NCBI GenBank assembly: GCA_947643145.1
Contig: CANRVD010000009.1
Coordinates: 1 to 59,977, forward strand
Length of the DNA: 59,977 nucleotides
Direction of reading: 5' to 3'
Source: an uncultured bacterium
Lineage (GTDB): Bacteria > Bacillota > Clostridia > Lachnospirales > Lachnospiraceae
Under the pieces are notes generated by a model, which saw only the letters and a list, made by a program, of their open reading frames with translations, searched no databases and had not been told where the DNA came from. Position numbers and translations under genes: made by a program. Positions within the stretch are counted from its first letter, which is position 1; each line of letters starts with the position of its first letter. This document shows, in pieces, positions 17,055 to 25,130 of the stretch.

Positions 17055-18905
17055 ATGAAAAGAGAAAAAGAGCGAAAAGGTAGTTGTTCAGAAAACATTA
17101 GCTTGCTTAAACGTGCACTATCCATCATATCGGAATTAACACCAAATAGGCTGAAAATCAATGTAATCAAAGCAATGATTGATGCCCTGACTCCTTATAT
17201 TGCAATCTGTATGTCTGCTCTGATTATTGATGAATTAACAGGAAGGAGAGAGCCTTCTGTGTTGATTTATTATGTACTGATTACAACGGGAGGAACGTTA
17301 TTTTGTCATATGATATCTGCTCTATTGCAGCAAAAGATTACGGTTACGGATGGGGTATTCCATCAGGAATTAAAAAAATATCTGAACAATATTAAGTTGA
17401 ATCTGGACTATGACAAAATGGAGAATCCAAAATGTAATGAGCTGCATTCCAAAATAGTAGGCTCTATGTTTATGACGAATGGTGGTATTACAAGTGTTGT
17501 GAGCTTAATTACAAGTCTGATAACCAGTAGTATTGCCTGTATTACAGCAGTGATTATTATTGCAAGAGTGTTTGTGAAAACGACGGGTGAAGCCAGTCGG
17601 CTATTTTCTCTTGGTATTGGTTTATTATATGCTGTAATTATTATTGCCTGTATTGCAGTAACAGTAAGAAATTCCAAAAAAGAAAGCAAGGAAGAGTTTG
17701 GGCTTTATCAAAACTGTGCGACGAACCGCTATATTGATTATTATCATTTTAATTATATGGAAGATGATAAGGCGGCGAAAGATATACGTATCTTTAATCA
17801 AAGAGATTTAATTATTGGTGAGATTCGCGATAAAGCACGAAAACCGTGGATGAATATCTTAATTAGAAGAGCCAGATTGTTTCAAATGTATTTTGGATCT
17901 AATGCAATCATTTCAACATTTATCGGAGGACTTACCTATGTTGTCATTGGGTTAAGGGCGCTGAAAGGCTACATCAGTTTAGGTGATGTATCACAAAGTT
18001 ATTCGTCGATTGTAATTCTGATTTCATCCATACAGAATTTTTTTGTCTCTATGTCACAAATCATCAGCAACAATGAGTATCTGAAAGTTTTATATGAATA
18101 TATTGATTTTGCAGGAGTATCTTCACAAGGGAATGTTATCCCTAAAAAGCAAAATGGCTTTACAATTGAGTTTCATAATGTGAGTTTTAAGTATCCTTCG
18201 TCAGAGGAATATGCATTAAAGAATGTATCTTTTAAAATCACATCGAACAGCCAGACTGCTATCGTAGGAGTAAATGGTTCTGGTAAGACGACAATGATTA
18301 AACTGCTATGTGGTTTTTACAAGCCGCAGGAAGGATATATCACTTTAAATGGGATTAAAATGGAAGAGTATGACAGAGATGCCTATCTTGAGCTATTTTC
18401 TGTTGTATTTCAGGATTTTAAAATCTTTGCATTTCCAGTAGGTGAAAATGTTGCTGCATCTGTCCAGTATGATGAAACGAGGGTATGGCAGGCGTTAAAG
18501 ACCGCGGGGCTTGAGAAAAAAATGAAACGTTTACCAAATCAGTTGAATCATTATCTATATAAGAATGTTGATGTGGAGGGTACAGATATATCTGGAGGGG
18601 AAGAACAAAAACTTGCAATTGCAAGAGCATTTTATAAGGATGCACCATTCATTATATTTGATGAACCAACCGCAGCACTTGACCCGGTTGCGGAAGCGGA
18701 GGTTTACACAAAATTTAATCAGATTGTCGGGGACAAGGCTGCTGTGTTTATTTCACACCGGCTCTCATCCTGTAGATTCTGTGAAAGGATATTTGTCTTT
18801 GATCAGGGAGAGATTGTTCAGCGGGGAACGCATGACGAGCTTTTGAAAGACAGTAATGGGAAGTATTTTGAATTGTGGAATGCCCAGGCACAATACTATC
18901 AGTAA
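17055..18905 (+). CDS. ABC exporter half-transporter (TMD-NBD), second of a pair
   Basis: The 616-aa protein repeats the exporter layout. Transmembrane helices lie within about residues 30-330. The ATPase domain has Walker A VGVNGSGKTTMIKL, Q-loop FQDFKIFAF, signature ISGGEEQKLAIARA, Walker B FIIFDEPTAALDP and H-loop ISHRLSSC. The signature reads ISGGE rather than LSGGE, a mild variation. The start follows ATGAGGTAAAGC. It very likely partners the gene at 15096-16967. The tail closely resembles that of the broken gene at 11437-11910, which points to an older, decayed copy of the same system. Confidence 0.9.
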   Translation: MKREKERKGSCSENISLLKRALSIISELTPNRLKINVIKAMIDALTPYIAICMSALIIDELTGRREPSVLIYYVLITTGGTLFCHMISALLQQKITVTDGVFHQELKKYLNNIKLNLDYDKMENPKCNELHSKIVGSMFMTNGGITSVVSLITSLITSSIACITAVIIIARVFVKTTGEASRLFSLGIGLLYAVIIIACIAVTVRNSKKESKEEFGLYQNCATNRYIDYYHFNYMEDDKAAKDIRIFNQRDLIIGEIRDKARKPWMNILIRRARLFQMYFGSNAIISTFIGGLTYVVIGLRALKGYISLGDVSQSYSSIVILISSIQNFFVSMSQIISNNEYLKVLYEYIDFAGVSSQGNVIPKKQNGFTIEFHNVSFKYPSSEEYALKNVSFKITSNSQTAIVGVNGSGKTTMIKLLCGFYKPQEGYITLNGIKMEEYDRDAYLELFSVVFQDFKIFAFPVGENVAASVQYDETRVWQALKTAGLEKKMKRLPNQLNHYLYKNVDVEGTDISGGEEQKLAIARAFYKDAPFIIFDEPTAALDPVAEAEVYTKFNQIVGDKAAVFISHRLSSCRFCERIFVFDQGEIVQRGTHDELLKDSNGKYFELWNAQAQYYQ

Positions 18906-19022
18906 TATAATGAATGATGTCAGGGGCAAAAGCAAATATCAATGGTACAGTACACTAGTTGATTATGAGATATGACAATCAGGAATAGGTAAAATGTGCC
19001 TTTAAAAAGGGAGAAAAATTAA

Positions 19023-19127
19023 ATACAGGAATATGGACAGGTTCATCGGATTGAGAAAGGATTAACAGAGGATGTATTTATACAGGATTATTATTGTTTT
19101 TTATGCGATAAGGGAGAATTGGTATGA
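19023..19127 (+). pseudogene. C-terminal relic of an unrecognised protein
   Basis: A stop-bounded frame reads QEYGQVHRIEKGLTEDVFI then DYYCFLCDKGELV and ends at TGA 19125-19127, overlapping the ATG of the cytidine deaminase relic. There is no start codon. It looks like the end of a gene that was translationally coupled to the deaminase. The segment 18906-19022 shows only the 11-bp CAGTACACTAG footprint at 18948. Confidence 0.3.
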
Positions 19128-19535
19128 GAGATTTCGAGATTGAAAAGGAAATGTATAAAAAAGCTGTCAAACTTATTGAAAAAAGTATCCTACAGGCTGG
19201 GGCGGAGCCGGAGTGGTGCATACAGCAAATGGAAATTATTATACGAGTGTTGCTATTGATACAGCCAATGAATCTGCTGCTTTGTGTATAGAAACAGGCG
19301 CAATGTTAGAAGCGCATAAGTATAATGAGAAAGTAACGCATTGCCTGTGTCTGGTCAGGGATGATGAAAATTCAAAGTTTAAGGTGTTATCTCCATGTGG
19401 AATCTGCCAGGAACGGTTACGTTATTGGGGAGAGGATGTGCAGGCTTCACCAGCAAACTTGTTCTCATAAATAAGTTGCCGTCATTCAACTATCAGATGA
19501 ATGATGGTGTTTTATCTATCCTTGAGTTATTGTGA
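19124..19535 (+). pseudogene. cytidine deaminase, two frameshifts
   Basis: Joining three frames reconstructs a cytidine/blasticidin-S-type deaminase. Frame 1 starts MRDFEIEKEMYKKAVKLIEK. Frame 2 carries WGGAGVVHTANGNYYTSVA, the zinc and catalytic region ALCIETGAM (Cys and Glu) and the second zinc motif SPCGICQERL. A last piece reads SKLVLINKLPSF and ends at 19533-19535. The first shift lies in the A6 run near 19180, where a seventh A would restore the frame. The second is near 19450. The key residues survive, so the decay is recent or the shifts are sequencing errors. A working enzyme would deaminate cytidine to uridine. Confidence 0.75.
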
Positions 19536-19609
19536 TAGCCGTTTGATTATATTAAGATAAGATTAATACAGCGCGGTATAATTTCTTAGATAAGGAGAAT
19601 GACAGTAGG

Positions 19610-20387
19610 AATGAATCATCTGAAAATAGTAGGAGTAATCAGTAAGAGGCGCAAAGAACTGGGATTGACCCAAAATCAGTTCGCCAAATCCTCAATATAT
19701 CATTTCAGGCAGTATCGAAATGGGAAAATGGTACTGCATATTCCAACATAGAAATGCTTCCAAAGCCGGCAGCGATACTTAATACAACAGTTGATGCGTT
19801 GCTCGGCTACAGAAGTGCGGTGACGGACTATGACAGGCGATATGATATGGAAGAATATTATTGGGGATTTTTACCAAATGATATTTGTTATGATATTATG
19901 AAAATTCTTTCGCCGATAAAGCCATATCGTGTACTGGATATTGGTTGTGGTGAAGAAAAGGATGCAGTTTTTTGGGGCTAAATGTGGTTATGCAGTAACC
20001 GTATTTGATATATCTGAACAGGGGATTGAAGAGGCAAAAAGACTTGCAAAGTACAATGAAGTTGAGGCTCCCTTTTTCAAGGCTAATACTTTGGATTACA
20101 GCTTTGATACAGAATATGATATTATATTCAGCAGTGGAGTGCTTCATTTTGTTCCATGGACTGAACGGAAGGAATTTTGTGACAGTCTGAAATCCCACAC
20201 TACAGACAGTGGAATAAATGTTTTGAATGTATTTGTACCAAAGCCTTTTATATCCCGTGCGCCGGATAGTACAGAGGAGGAAGAAAAAGTACAGCCGTGG
20301 CATTCAGGAGAGTTATTTGACTGCAATAGCAGTGGGATACCTCATAAGCATTGTATGGATACACTGATTGCACAAAAGGCAGGTTAA
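19610..20387 (+). pseudogene. XRE-type regulator fused to SAM methyltransferase, frameshifted
   Basis: The N-terminal helix-turn-helix starts MNHLKIVGVISKRRKELGLT. It loses frame near 19685 and continues as ILNISFQAVSKWENGTAYP. A class I methyltransferase follows with motif I VLDIGCGE, breaks again near 19960, and resumes as AKCGYAVTVFDISEQGIEEA. The C-terminal part appears to have lost residues between HSGELF and DCNSSGIPHKH. At least two frameshifts and a likely small deletion make it a pseudogene. An XRE domain joined to a methyltransferase is a known clostridial architecture; the target is unknown. Confidence 0.75.
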
Positions 20388-20505
20388 AAAATGGACTGTG
20401 AGAGGATATCTTCTTTTTAGGAAATGTCAAAGCAGATTTGCTGGAGTCTGAGATGAAGTGATAGTAGAATTGTAGAAGGATGAATACCTTTCCGATAACA
20501 TGTCA

Positions 20506-20549
20506 CTGGCTGTCCTCATAACATTTCAAATATGAGGGCAGTCAGTTTT
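20506..20549 (+). terminator. Rho-independent terminator
   Basis: CTGGCTGTCCTCATA (20506-20520) pairs with TATGAGGGCAGTCAG (20531-20545) around a 10-nt loop and is followed by TTTT. It ends the + strand pseudogene region; the rest of 20388-20650 shows no gene. Confidence 0.7.
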
Positions 20550-20650
20550 AAGTGATAAATATAATTGTTATGGTAATAGAAAAGCAAGTTATAATATGTA
20601 AAAATGTGGGAATGTATTGTTATCTGTTTTTGATCCTGACATCATATCAA

Positions 20651-20884
20651 TTATGCCGGAGTCCAGTGAGGTTCTTCCCATCTATTATATGTATATGACC
20701 AAAGCCTTTTCCAAAGTTTTCCGTCTTGATATGTATATTTATATCCAGTTCGATTGCTATAAGGCTGTATCCCTGAAGTTGCTGCAGAAACTGTGGCTGT
20801 GGCAGAGTTTCTAATCCCTAAAAGATTGATTGATGCAACAGATAACAGGAGTGATAGTATCATTATAATCATTTTTTTCTTCAT
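20651..20884 (-). CDS. small secreted protein (77 aa), candidate peptide effector
   Basis: The protein starts MKKKMIIMILSLLLSVAS, a clear signal peptide, with likely cleavage after an Ala-rich stretch (TVSAAT). The mature part is about 40-45 aa, rich in Tyr, Trp, Lys and Arg, with GKLWKRLWSYTYNRW and a C-terminal HWTPA. The ATG overlaps the stop of the M56 peptidase gene by 4 nt (ATGA), so the two are coupled. The composition suits a cationic secreted peptide (bacteriocin-like or signalling), but I recognise no named family. Confidence 0.65.
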   Translation of the reverse strand: MKKKMIIMILSLLLSVASINLLGIRNSATATVSAATSGIQPYSNRTGYKYTYQDGKLWKRLWSYTYNRWEEPHWTPA

Positions 20885-22035
20885 TTCTTGTTTGCCTCCT
20901 CTACACTATCATATATTCTTAATGCTTGTAAAGTATCTTGAATTTCTTCCATATGAATGATAAACCGTTTCGGATATTCATAAAGGTCATATCCATTTTT
21001 TGTTTTTATAAAATAATAGCCGCAGTCTGCATCAGGAAATTCCCTGCCATCGTAATCGGAAAGCTTTGGTTCACTATACGGCTGAATGACAACTATATAG
21101 GATAGCAGAAAAACAGCTAGAATAAACGGCAGTATGATAAAACGAATCTTTTTCTTATTCTGATAGTGATTCCCCAGTATCATATGGAAACGCTGTTGCA
21201 ATTTCTCATTGTCCATTTCTTCCACAAGGCTGCTGGAAAAAGATGGCATAATGCTGGAATATTTTTTATTCTCAATGACCTTCATAATTCCGGCAATATA
21301 CTTTTTTTGCCGGACAGCATCCAGTCTGGAACATACGACCTTATCCGAGTGCATTTCCAACGCATGTGCTGTCTCAGCCGCCAATGTCCGGAAAAATGGA
21401 TTCCACCAAAAGCATATGCTGATAAATTCTGCAATGAACTTAATAAGATGATGCTTATATCTATAATGCGAAATCTCATGAATCAGAATACCAAGTAGCT
21501 CATCATCCTCAAAGTCAATCTTTGGAAGAAGAACCACAGGGTGGGTACATCCCGCTATTGCGGGGGATTCCACTTCACTGTGAACTATAATTTTGACATT
21601 CCGGAGCCTGCTATGTATGTCTGCTTTTTCAAAAAGCTGATGTAGACGCTTATCTTCAGAAGGTGGAAGAAAATTTAAAAATCTTCTAAAATGATAGTAA
21701 GTCCAGATGCGCCGGAAGAGGATTATAACTGCGCCCAGTATCCAGACGATGCCGATAAGTAACAGCAGGCTGATATTTATGTAGCCAAATTGTAAAAATG
21801 GCGTTTCAAAAAAATCCCGCACCATTGGTACAATATTTTCTGATTCAACTACGATGGTGTAGGGCAGTTCCAGAGGTAAAATAATTCTCAAAATACAAAA
21901 CAGAAGTAAAATAAGCAGGGGATAAACCGAAAAATATTGCAGAACCGACATCTTTTTTCTTAAAATAGAGATAAGCTTTGCAAAAATTCCAGTCCATACT
22001 ACGGCCACAGTGAGCGAAAAAACAGTAAAATCCAT
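20881..22035 (-). CDS. M56 family metallopeptidase, BlaR1/MecR1-like sensor
   Basis: The 384-aa membrane protein has N-terminal helices, the zinc motif HEISH at residues 186-190, a further helix with FWWNPF and the third-ligand region EMHSDKVV, then a helix near residue 300 and a short extracellular tail. It lacks the roughly 250-residue penicillin-binding domain of BlaR1, so the signal is probably not a beta-lactam. In this family a signal triggers the cytoplasmic protease, which leads to removal of the BlaI repressor. It lies 3 nt after the blaI-like gene and overlaps the secreted peptide gene. Confidence 0.85.
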   Translation of the reverse strand: MDFTVFSLTVAVVWTGIFAKLISILRKKMSVLQYFSVYPLLILLLFCILRIILPLELPYTIVVESENIVPMVRDFFETPFLQFGYINISLLLLIGIVWILGAVIILFRRIWTYYHFRRFLNFLPPSEDKRLHQLFEKADIHSRLRNVKIIVHSEVESPAIAGCTHPVVLLPKIDFEDDELLGILIHEISHYRYKHHLIKFIAEFISICFWWNPFFRTLAAETAHALEMHSDKVVCSRLDAVRQKKYIAGIMKVIENKKYSSIMPSFSSSLVEEMDNEKLQQRFHMILGNHYQNKKKIRFIILPFILAVFLLSYIVVIQPYSEPKLSDYDGREFPDADCGYYFIKTKNGYDLYEYPKRFIIHMEEIQDTLQALRIYDSVEEANKK

Positions 22036-22038
22036 GTT

Positions 22039-22449
22039 CTAATTCCCTTCGTTCTCATATTCCTTTATAAGGTTCTGTAACGCCTCAAGAATTTCGTCAT
22101 TACCTGTGGAGATATTTCCTAAAAGAGATGACATCATGGAAAAACAATCTGCCTTGCCGTTCTGATAATATCTGCCAAACTGCATTGCTGCATATTCGTT
22201 GGCTGACAATACAGGACGGAACAGCCTGCCATATGACTTTCCTAATCTTGTAATAGAATCAACCCGAATGGCATTTTTCTTCACCAGATTACGCAATATT
22301 GCCTGAATGGATGATGCCGGCCAGTTCCGGTCCGGAATCCGTTCTGCAATTTCGGAAGCACTCAAAGCCTCCTCCGTGTCCCATAGTACCTTCATGGCAG
22401 CTTCCTCTTTTGGTGGTAAGTAGAAATACTTGTGGTTATTCGTTTTCAT
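22039..22449 (-). CDS. BlaI/MecI-type winged-helix repressor
   Basis: The 136-aa protein has the BlaI fold: EEAAMKVLWDTEEALSASEI and SIQAILRNLVKKNAIRV form the winged helix-turn-helix, and a C-terminal helical part (residues 90-136) would dimerise. It should repress its own operon, blaI-M56-secreted peptide, and perhaps the divergent protease gene at 22859. The site TATCTTCAGATA next to the minus-strand promoter -10 is a candidate operator. Release would follow signalling through the M56 protease. Confidence 0.85.
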   Translation of the reverse strand: MKTNNHKYFYLPPKEEAAMKVLWDTEEALSASEIAERIPDRNWPASSIQAILRNLVKKNAIRVDSITRLGKSYGRLFRPVLSANEYAAMQFGRYYQNGKADCFSMMSSLLGNISTGNDEILEALQNLIKEYENEGN

Positions 22450-22470
22450 GTAAATACCTATCCTCTTTTT

Positions 22471-22510
22471 TATCTTCAGATAGTATACAGTTTTTTATCT
22501 TTTATGTCAA
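22471..22510 (-). promoter_or_regulatory. promoter and candidate operator of the blaI operon
   Basis: On the minus strand TTGACA (22505-22510) and TATACT (22482-22487) are separated by exactly 17 nt. The near-palindrome TATCTTCAGATA (22471-22482) lies at the expected transcription start, a good place for BlaI binding. Confidence 0.7.
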
Positions 22511-22566
22511 TTTCTGATATTGAAATCTTTTTTTCTATAATACTGATTTAGAAATTAAAATCAATA

Positions 22567-22595
22567 TTGACATACTGGATTTTAAAATGTATAAT
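22567..22595 (+). promoter_or_regulatory. consensus promoter for the secreted protease gene
   Basis: TTGACA (22567-22572), a 17-nt spacer and TATAAT (22590-22595) match the housekeeping consensus exactly. Transcription should start near 22602, leaving a leader of about 257 nt before the ATG at 22859. Apart from the 20-codon ORF at 22719 nothing else is seen in 22450-22858. Confidence 0.8.
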
Positions 22596-22718
22596 ATTTT
22601 TAATAAGTAAAATCATTACATTATTGAATGACCTTACTTATTAGTGACATCACTATAGAGTAGGAGGTAGAAAAAGTATACTATAAAAAGCAAAAAATGA
22701 TGGGAGGAGAAGAGCATC

Positions 22719-22781
22719 ATGGAATATAATAATAAAGTATATTTAAACATTACAAATAAGAAACGTAGAAAGAATATATAG
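22719..22781 (+). CDS. possible leader peptide (20 aa)
   Basis: ATG at 22719 is preceded by GGGAGGAG and opens a 20-codon frame of lysine- and asparagine-rich sequence (MEYNNKVYLNI at the start, KKRRKNI at the end). It lies inside the transcribed leader of the protease gene. It could be a leader peptide or a short basic peptide; no family is recognised. Confidence 0.3.
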   Translation: MEYNNKVYLNITNKKRRKNI

Positions 22782-22858
22782 TGACAAATCCATAAAAGTA
22801 AATCCGTAGAATAACAATACTTTATCTTAAATATAATGAACGAAGGAGTGTACATATT

Positions 22859-24004
22859 ATGAAAAAAATTATATCAGGAATAGTAATTACGGCTTTAGCA
22901 TTTAGTGTTGTAGGAAACAGTGTTATTGTAACGGCAAAATCACCAGAGGTTACTGAAAATATTATCAGTCATGAAATATCAGATAGGATTCCTGAAGATG
23001 CAACACGTTTGGTTGAACAACAACTTGATTCTATCATAAAAGTTTCAAAGGATTTTAGTAAAGATTTGGATATTGATGAAACACAATTAGAAGAAGTATC
23101 AATTGGAACACCTTATATAATATATGATGTAGCAGATACAAAGCAGGATGAAATTTATCATTACCCTATTATAAATAATAAGAACGAAGAAGTTGTATTG
23201 ATGGTTAATGTAATGGGAACAACTGATGGATGGCATTATGATATATCCACAGAAAATACTTCTAAGTTAAATGTGTTAAATTATGCAAATGAAGAATATA
23301 TATTTTATGGAACAGAGGGGAATATAATAGCTGAAAATGACGAAACAAAAAAAACACTTATAGGTAACAATGAAAATGTGGCTATTCAGGAATTTGAGAA
23401 TTCTGATTTATCTAAAAAGGTTGATGCTATATCTGAAAGGATTGATAAATTACAGAAAACAGATGTGAATAGTTCCGTGAAGCGCAATTTGAAATTTGCA
23501 TACAGCCCTAAAGTTGTAGATGTAGAAGTCGGAACTGGTAAAAAATGTGAATTGTATAATAGACAAACACAAGGTAGCTATGGTTTATGCTGGGCTGCAT
23601 CTGTAGCGACAATATCGAATTACTTAAATGGAACAAATTATACAGCTTGTCAAATTGCAGACAAAGAAGGAATTGGTTATAATGATGGGGTATACGGTCC
23701 GGCTGCAGTATTAAAAGCAATGGAAGACTTTGGAGTACCATATCATATAGTTGCTGCTACACTATTATGGAGTGAAATAAAATCAAAAATTGTTTCGAAA
23801 ATTCCGATTTATATTGCAGCAAATTCAAATGATGGTGGACATTCCACAGTACTTTATGGTTATAAAAATAAAAATGGTACACAATATATTGTAATGTGGA
23901 ATCCTGGAAGTGCAGAAACACAAATAGTTGAATATGCTGGTTCATATACTACATATAGCTACGTTAATACAACATTTAAATGGACTGAAAGTATTTATAT
24001 GTAA
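22859..24004 (+). CDS. secreted papain-fold cysteine protease, C39-like
   Basis: The 381-aa protein has a signal peptide (KIISGIVITALAFSVVG), a pro-region of about 200 residues and a C-terminal C39-like domain. The likely catalytic residues are Cys244 in YGLCWAAS, His328 in GGHSTVLYGY and Asn348 in MWNPGS. The middle contains GTNYTACQIADKEG. Unlike the C39 domains of bacteriocin transporters it is free-standing and exported. Secreted proteins of this kind may process other extracellular proteins. The gene is divergent from the blaI-M56 operon and is markedly more AT-rich than the arabinan locus, which hints at transfer. Confidence 0.75.
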   Translation: MKKIISGIVITALAFSVVGNSVIVTAKSPEVTENIISHEISDRIPEDATRLVEQQLDSIIKVSKDFSKDLDIDETQLEEVSIGTPYIIYDVADTKQDEIYHYPIINNKNEEVVLMVNVMGTTDGWHYDISTENTSKLNVLNYANEEYIFYGTEGNIIAENDETKKTLIGNNENVAIQEFENSDLSKKVDAISERIDKLQKTDVNSSVKRNLKFAYSPKVVDVEVGTGKKCELYNRQTQGSYGLCWAASVATISNYLNGTNYTACQIADKEGIGYNDGVYGPAAVLKAMEDFGVPYHIVAATLLWSEIKSKIVSKIPIYIAANSNDGGHSTVLYGYKNKNGTQYIVMWNPGSAETQIVEYAGSYTTYSYVNTTFKWTESIYM

Positions 24005-24202
24005 AGAGATACTATTGAAAACTGAAAGCTTTCTAACTACTTAAGGTAATAAACATTTATTCTTGCAAAGTTATGAGCCGAGTGCGTGTTTACTCGCATT
24101 TAACTAATAAATGAGGTAAAAGGGCACAGATTTTTTCAGGATGCTCTGTTAAGCAATGGAAACTTTCTTATTTAAGAAAATTTGGAAAAAAGGGGGGATT
24201 TT

Positions 24203-24637
24203 ATGAAAACAAATTTGAAGAAAAAAGTATTATCTATAGTTATGGCAAGTACAATAGCAATAACATCCATACTGTCTGCTTCAACAGTAAATACAGCACA
24301 GGCTAAAGCTGATAAAATACAGTATAATAATACTGTTTTCACAAATAAGCTTTATAAGAAAACAGCAATGATTGAATTTGCAAATAAGAAAACAAAAGAT
24401 AAGAAAACAATCAAGAAAATTTATAAACTGCTGGCAAATATGAAGTTGGAAAAAAAAGAACCCGATGGGGAAATCAGGTATGGATTTGTCAGTGTTATTC
24501 TACAGACAAAAAAAGGTAAAAAGTTGCCATATTTTTTTCAAAATGGGGAAGTACACTTCAACTCAAAACAGTATATAGTCGTTGAAAATGACCCACTTGA
24601 TGGAATCCGGAAGATTTATAATTCAATAAAACGGTAG
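24203..24637 (+). CDS. small secreted protein of unknown function (144 aa)
   Basis: The ATG at 24203 follows AAGGGGGGATTTT, which makes it the better start than the in-frame TTG at 24182. The product begins with a signal peptide (KKKVLSIVMASTIAITS) and cleavage is likely after TAQA. The mature part is lysine-rich with one compact domain (VSVILQTKKGKKLPYFF, NSKQYIVVENDPLDGIRKIY). I recognise no family. It lies 198 nt after the cysteine protease and could be its partner or substrate, which is conjecture. A strong terminator follows. The gap 24005-24202 holds a small hairpin (24072-24096) and no ORF. Confidence 0.6.
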   Translation: MKTNLKKKVLSIVMASTIAITSILSASTVNTAQAKADKIQYNNTVFTNKLYKKTAMIEFANKKTKDKKTIKKIYKLLANMKLEKKEPDGEIRYGFVSVILQTKKGKKLPYFFQNGEVHFNSKQYIVVENDPLDGIRKIYNSIKR

Positions 24638-24644
24638 ACCATAG

Positions 24645-24688
24645 AAGCCAACAACCCTGCTGCAAGCAGCGGGGTTTGTTGGCTTTTT
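24645..24688 (+). terminator. Rho-independent terminator
   Basis: AAGCCAACAACCC pairs with GGGTTTGTTGGCTT, extended by CTGC/GCAG near the loop, and is followed by TTTTT. Confidence 0.85.
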
Positions 24689-24867
24689 AACAAGATAAGA
24701 CTAGGATTCTATATTGTCTAGGTGGATATTAATTTTGCATCTGGGAAATTTACAAATCAATTAAACGATAGGCTAAAAGAAATAATAAAATTTGTATGTA
24801 AGAGGAAAATGGAAAGTTATCGATGGAGGGAAATTTTGAAGATAGGCTTTAAAACTTAATATAGGCA

Positions 24868-24896
24868 TTGTCCGAAAAAGAAATGTGTGTTATATT
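24868..24896 (+). promoter_or_regulatory. promoter of the holin-like toxin
   Basis: TTGTCC (24868-24873), a 17-nt spacer and TATATT (24891-24896) precede the toxin leader. Transcription would start near 24903, about 94 nt upstream of the ATG. The sequence between the terminator at 24688 and this promoter shows no gene. Confidence 0.6.
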
Positions 24897-24950
24897 CTAT
24901 TCATGGGAAACCATAGAGCCAAAGGCGGCTTTACCCCTCTTGTTTTTTGA

Positions 24951-24990
24951 GGAGGGTTCAAGTAGCCCTCCAGACGAAAGAAAGGAGGGC
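24951..24990 (+). promoter_or_regulatory. switchable hairpins hiding the toxin ribosome binding site
   Basis: GCCCTCC (24965-24971) is perfectly complementary to GGAGGGC (24984-24990), which contains the toxin ribosome binding site. The same CCCTCC can instead pair with GGAGGG at 24951-24956. The two hairpins exclude each other, so the upstream arm decides whether the ribosome binding site is free. Confidence 0.6.
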
Positions 24991-24996
24991 GATACA

Positions 24997-25092
24997 ATGT
25001 ATGTTACATATCAGGACTTAATCCAGATTGGAATACTCATTGTTGCCCTTGGTAATTTGATTTATCAGATTTACAAGGGAAAAAAGAAATAG
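24997..25092 (+). CDS. putative holin-like toxin (type I toxin-antitoxin)
   Basis: The 31-aa peptide MYVTYQDLIQIGILIVALG followed by NLIYQIYKGKKK is one hydrophobic helix with a basic tail. That is the pattern of the small 'putative holin-like toxin' family of Firmicutes, whose members insert in the membrane and are normally silenced by an antisense RNA. The start at 24997 is chosen because AAAGGAGGG lies upstream; the same frame extends 43 codons further back without a ribosome binding site. A terminator hairpin directly follows the stop. The antitoxin RNA could not be located with confidence. Confidence 0.7.
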   Translation: MYVTYQDLIQIGILIVALGNLIYQIYKGKKK

Positions 25093-25130
25093 CCGCCACT
25101 ACTGCCGATAGTGACGGCTGACTGCATTTT
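25091..25130 (+). terminator. terminator of the toxin gene
   Basis: AGCCGCCACTA (25091-25101) and TAGTGACGGCT (25109-25119) form an 11-bp stem with one mismatch, followed after a few bases by TTTT. Confidence 0.6.

Noticed and set aside
24070-24120. Third copy of the pseudoknot leader (shares AAATGAGGTAAA)
   Set aside because: The hairpin is short, no loop complementarity to the downstream strand is found, and no gene starts after AATGAGGT.
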